From JARRQB01 sp965368585 (lineage in GTDB: Bacteria; Pseudomonadota; Gammaproteobacteria; Chromatiales; Chromatiaceae): a stretch of DNA of 16,192 nucleotides. Shown here in pieces: positions 14,348-16,192 of the stretch. Position 1 is the stretch's first letter. Every line of letters begins with the position of its first letter. The position numbers and the translations under genes are program-made. The notes beneath the pieces are model-generated. The model was not told the origin of the DNA and searched no databases. It saw nothing but the letters and a program-made list of their open reading frames with translations. The stretch covers positions 1-16,192 of the forward strand of contig CBDUNM010000118.1 in NCBI GenBank assembly GCA_965368585.1, read 5' to 3'.

Positions 14348-14376
14348 CTTATATTCGAAATGTCTAAGAAAGGCAA
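14348..14376 (-). promoter_or_regulatory. Candidate internal promoter for tusA-dsrE2
   Basis: Reading the minus strand, TTGCCT (14376-14371) and TATAAG (14353-14348) are separated by exactly 17 bases in the 86-base rhd-tusA gap. This matches sigma-70 spacing with four and five of six consensus bases. Transcription would start about 48 bases before the tusA ATG. A short inverted repeat, GCCTTATAAAGGC at 14330-14342, lies at the predicted start site. The region is AT-rich, so a chance match is possible. Confidence 0.4.
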
Positions 14377-14379
14377 GCC

Positions 14380-14733
14380 TCAAACAGCACCGCGACGTTG
14401 CTGTTCGTTCTGCTCCGGCGCCTGGATTTCATAGCCGTTTCTCGCCCACGCGATGATGCCGCCGCGCAGGTTCACCACGTTTCGAATCCCCTGCTGCCCC
14501 AAGTAAGCACAGGCGTGATACGAGCGCGCACCGCTGCGGCAGTAGAGCACAATGTCACGATCGGTCGGAAAATCGTTCATTCGCAAGGGAAGCAGATGCA
14601 TGGGCAGGTGCTCCGACTTCGGCAGCATGCCATGCGCCACTTCGGCCGCACTGCGAATGTCCACGATCTCGATGTCGTCGCCGGTATCAATGCGGGCTTT
14701 GAGGTCGGTCGCTTCAATTTCGTTGACGATCAT
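14380..14733 (-). CDS. Single-domain rhodanese (sulfurtransferase)
   Basis: This 117-residue single rhodanese domain has an IVDIR motif at about 23-27 and the active-site loop CRSGARS with catalytic C65. Rhodaneses load sulfane sulfur on this cysteine and hand it to thiol acceptors. In rhd-tusA-dsrE2 clusters the acceptor is thought to be TusA. The length fits a GlpE/PspE-size cytoplasmic enzyme, and no signal peptide is visible. The C-terminal tail after residue 105 is polar and Gln/Glu-rich. The start has AGGG six bases upstream. It is first in a three-gene minus-strand unit and divergent from cysG. Confidence 0.92.
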   Translation of the reverse strand: MIVNEIEATDLKARIDTGDDIEIVDIRSAAEVAHGMLPKSEHLPMHLLPLRMNDFPTDRDIVLYCRSGARSYHACAYLGQQGIRNVVNLRGGIIAWARNGYEIQAPEQNEQQRRGAV

Positions 14734-14771
14734 GCGCGCCCTATTTATGAAGGAGATAAAATGATCAATGC

Positions 14772-14800
14772 AGTATATTATTATGTCCGAATATAATCAA
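14772..14800 (-). promoter_or_regulatory. Candidate sigma-70 promoter for rhd-tusA-dsrE2
   Basis: Reading the minus strand, TTGATT (14800-14795) and TATACT (14777-14772) are separated by 17 bases, matching four and five of six consensus bases. The predicted start, near 14765, leaves a leader of about 32 bases before the rhd ATG. It lies in an AT-rich strip of an otherwise GC-rich region, at the position expected for the promoter. Confidence 0.55.
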
Positions 14801-14903
14801 TGCCGGGTAGATTCCCTGTCGCAGCTGTTGCCAAAGCGACGACACGGACAGGGGGCACAGCGACCGCTTCGGGTCATTCGCCAACAGCAGCGAGAAGATT
14901 CGT
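14801..14903 (+). other. cysG upstream region with a possible leader hairpin
   Basis: No gene is seen here. CCCTGTC at 14814-14820 is complementary to GACAGGG at 14847-14853. An alternative smaller stem, GTCGC (14818-14822) with GCGAC (14836-14840), would compete with it. There is no following T run, so it is not a terminator. I could not identify a clear cysG promoter. The ribosome binding site (GAGAAG, about six bases before the ATG at 14904) is modest. Confidence 0.3.
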
Positions 14904-16192
14904 ATGGACTACTTACCGATATTCTTGAACATACGCGACCAGCGGTGCGTGGTCGTCGGCGGCGGCGCGATCGCCTCGCGTAAGATTGCGCTCCTGTTGC
15001 GGGCGGGAGGCAAGATCAGGGTCGTCGCCCCTACCTTGAGCGAAGCGCTCAAGCAACGCCACGAGCGCGGCGAACTGGAACACGTCATGCGCAATTTCCG
15101 CGAATCCGATCTCGAATCAGCCGCGCTGGTCGTCGCCGCGACCAACGACGCCGTGACCAACACTCGTATCGCTGCCGCTGCGCGAGCCCGGGGCCTACCC
15201 GTCAATGTGATCGACGACCCCGCGCTCGGCAACTACATCGTACCTTCGATCGTCGACCGCTCGCCGGTGGTGGCGGCGGTGTCCACCGGAGGAGCGTCAC
15301 CGGTGCTGGCCCGGCTCATCCGATCGCGCCTCGAATCCCTGATTCCGGCCGGTTATGGGCGCCTGGCGGAACTGGCCGCCGAATTCCGTGATCGTGTCAA
15401 ACAAGGCATCGCCGAGCCGGTCGCGCGCACCCGCTTCTGGTACCGGGTGTTGCAGGGTGGCGTGGCAGAACGGGTATTTTCCGGACACATCGTCGAAGCG
15501 CGTGCGCGCTTCGACGCCGAACTGGCGGACCCTCAGGCCGCCGCCGCGATGGGCGAAGTCTATCTGGTGGGCGCCGGCCCCGGTGATCCCGACCTGCTCA
15601 CGTTTCGCGCCCTGCGCCTGATGCAGCAGGCCGAGGTGGTCGTCTACGACCGTCTGGTTGCCAAACCCATCATCGACATGACCTCGCCCGACGCCGAGCG
15701 GGTTTATGTCGGTAAGGAGCGCGACAATCACGCGATGCGCCAGGAAGAGATCAACCACCTGCTGGCACGGCTCGCCAAGGAAGGCAAACGCGTCCTGCGC
15801 CTGAAGGGCGGGGATCCGTTCATCTTCGGCCGCGGCGGTGAAGAAATCGACACCCTGGCGGCGGAAGGTGTGCCCTTTCAAGTGGTCCCCGGCGTGACGG
15901 CGGCGGCCGGTTGCGCGGCCTATGCCGGCATCCCGCTCACCCACCGCGACTACGCTCACTCGGTGACCTTTGTGACGGGGCATTTGAAAGACGGCAGCAT
16001 TAATCTCAACTGGAGCAAGCTCGCCCAGCCGAATCAGACGGTGGTTTTCTACATGGGGCTCAAAGGTCTCTCGGTCATCTGCCGCGAGTTGCAAGCGCAC
16101 GGCGTTGCGCCGGAGATGCCGGCGGCGCTGGTGCAGCAGGGCACGACCCATAAGCAAAGAGTTTTTGTCGGCACCCTGGGCTCACTGCCCGA
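14904..16192 (+). CDS. cysG: Siroheme synthase CysG (3' end cut by window)
   Basis: CysG converts uroporphyrinogen III to siroheme: methylation by the C-terminal SUMT domain, then oxidation and iron insertion by the N-terminal domain. The frame is colinear with E. coli CysG from the first residue: MDYLPIFLNIRD, NAD-binding VVGGGAIASRK, and D104 in the NVIDDP loop corresponding to the essential Asp104. At residue 128 E. coli has the phosphorylatable Ser; here it is Thr (VSTGG). The methyltransferase domain starts near 217 with VYLVGAGPGDPDLLT and includes D249 in VVYDRLV, RLKGGDPFIFGRGGEE and VFYMGL. At least 429 residues are visible; E. coli CysG has 457, so roughly 30 are missing beyond the window edge. 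Siroheme is required by assimilatory and dissimilatory sulfite reductases, and the divergent sulfur-carrier operon makes a Dsr-type role plausible. Confidence 0.95.
   Translation, partial: MDYLPIFLNIRDQRCVVVGGGAIASRKIALLLRAGGKIRVVAPTLSEALKQRHERGELEHVMRNFRESDLESAALVVAATNDAVTNTRIAAAARARGLPVNVIDDPALGNYIVPSIVDRSPVVAAVSTGGASPVLARLIRSRLESLIPAGYGRLAELAAEFRDRVKQGIAEPVARTRFWYRVLQGGVAERVFSGHIVEARARFDAELADPQAAAAMGEVYLVGAGPGDPDLLTFRALRLMQQAEVVVYDRLVAKPIIDMTSPDAERVYVGKERDNHAMRQEEINHLLARLAKEGKRVLRLKGGDPFIFGRGGEEIDTLAAEGVPFQVVPGVTAAAGCAAYAGIPLTHRDYAHSVTFVTGHLKDGSINLNWSKLAQPNQTVVFYMGLKGLSVICRELQAHGVAPEMPAALVQQGTTHKQRVFVGTLGSLP

Noticed and set aside
15297..16157. 286-codon minus-strand open frame inside cysG
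   Set aside because: It lies fully antisense to clear CysG sequence, resembles no family, and is a typical GC-rich shadow frame.
1..16192. CRISPR array, tRNA, rRNA, insertion sequence or integrase
   Set aside because: No regularly spaced repeats, cloverleaf, rRNA-like stretches, transposase motifs or matching terminal repeats were seen on reading both strands.

Overview
The window is GC-rich, densely coded bacterial DNA. The protein families and gene pairings (gcvR next to bcp, an rhd-tusA-dsrE2 sulfur-carrier cluster, an E. coli-type fused CysG, a FadL-family porin) point to a gammaproteobacterium, most likely a sulfur oxidiser of the Chromatiales/Acidiferrobacterales kind. This placement is inferred from gene content; no rRNA or other phylogenetic marker is present. 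I see no tRNA, rRNA, CRISPR array, insertion sequence or integrase, so this looks like ordinary chromosome rather than a mobile island.

Layout, left to right. (1) 1-3326, plus strand: about 100 AT-rich bases lead into a GalT-family protein that lacks its N-terminal half. Then come gcvR (two ACT domains), bcp (a peroxiredoxin without the usual resolving cysteine) and a PIN-PhoH RNase/ATPase. (2) 3321-9453: a signalling pair read divergently from a 128-bp gap. On the minus strand is a six-helix membrane hybrid histidine kinase (kinase, pseudo-receiver, receiver, long acidic linker, HPt). On the plus strand is an 802-residue regulator (HPt-like, receiver, receiver, GGDEF-like, EAL-like) whose GGDEF and EAL signatures are both lost. 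A tiny DUF2892-type membrane protein follows. (3) 9570-11970, minus strand: a tight three-gene unit encoding a CysL-like LysR regulator, an uncharacterised 130-residue protein and an AI-2E/PerM-type membrane protein. (4) 11971-13454: an intergenic region with a perfect 15-nt palindrome and a nested long-range inverted repeat that ends just before the ribosome binding site of a plus-strand FadL/OmpP1 porin. (5) 13489-14800, minus strand: rhd, tusA and dsrE2 with two plausible sigma-70-like promoters and a strong intrinsic terminator. (6) 14904-end, plus strand: cysG (siroheme synthase), cut by the window edge.

How the parts may work together. Rhodanese, TusA and DsrE2 form a cytoplasmic persulfide relay that, in sulfur oxidisers, delivers sulfane sulfur to Dsr or sHdr machinery. 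CysG makes siroheme, the cofactor of sulfite reductases including reverse-acting DsrAB. Their divergent placement suggests a sulfur-metabolism locus, and the CysL-like regulator fits that theme, although its targets are not shown. The kinase/EAL pair looks like a phosphorelay that ends in a probably non-catalytic c-di-GMP-type output protein, comparable to FimX. The most interesting observations are this degenerate output protein and its kinase, the structured leader of the porin gene, and the truncated GalT with an abrupt composition change at the left edge.
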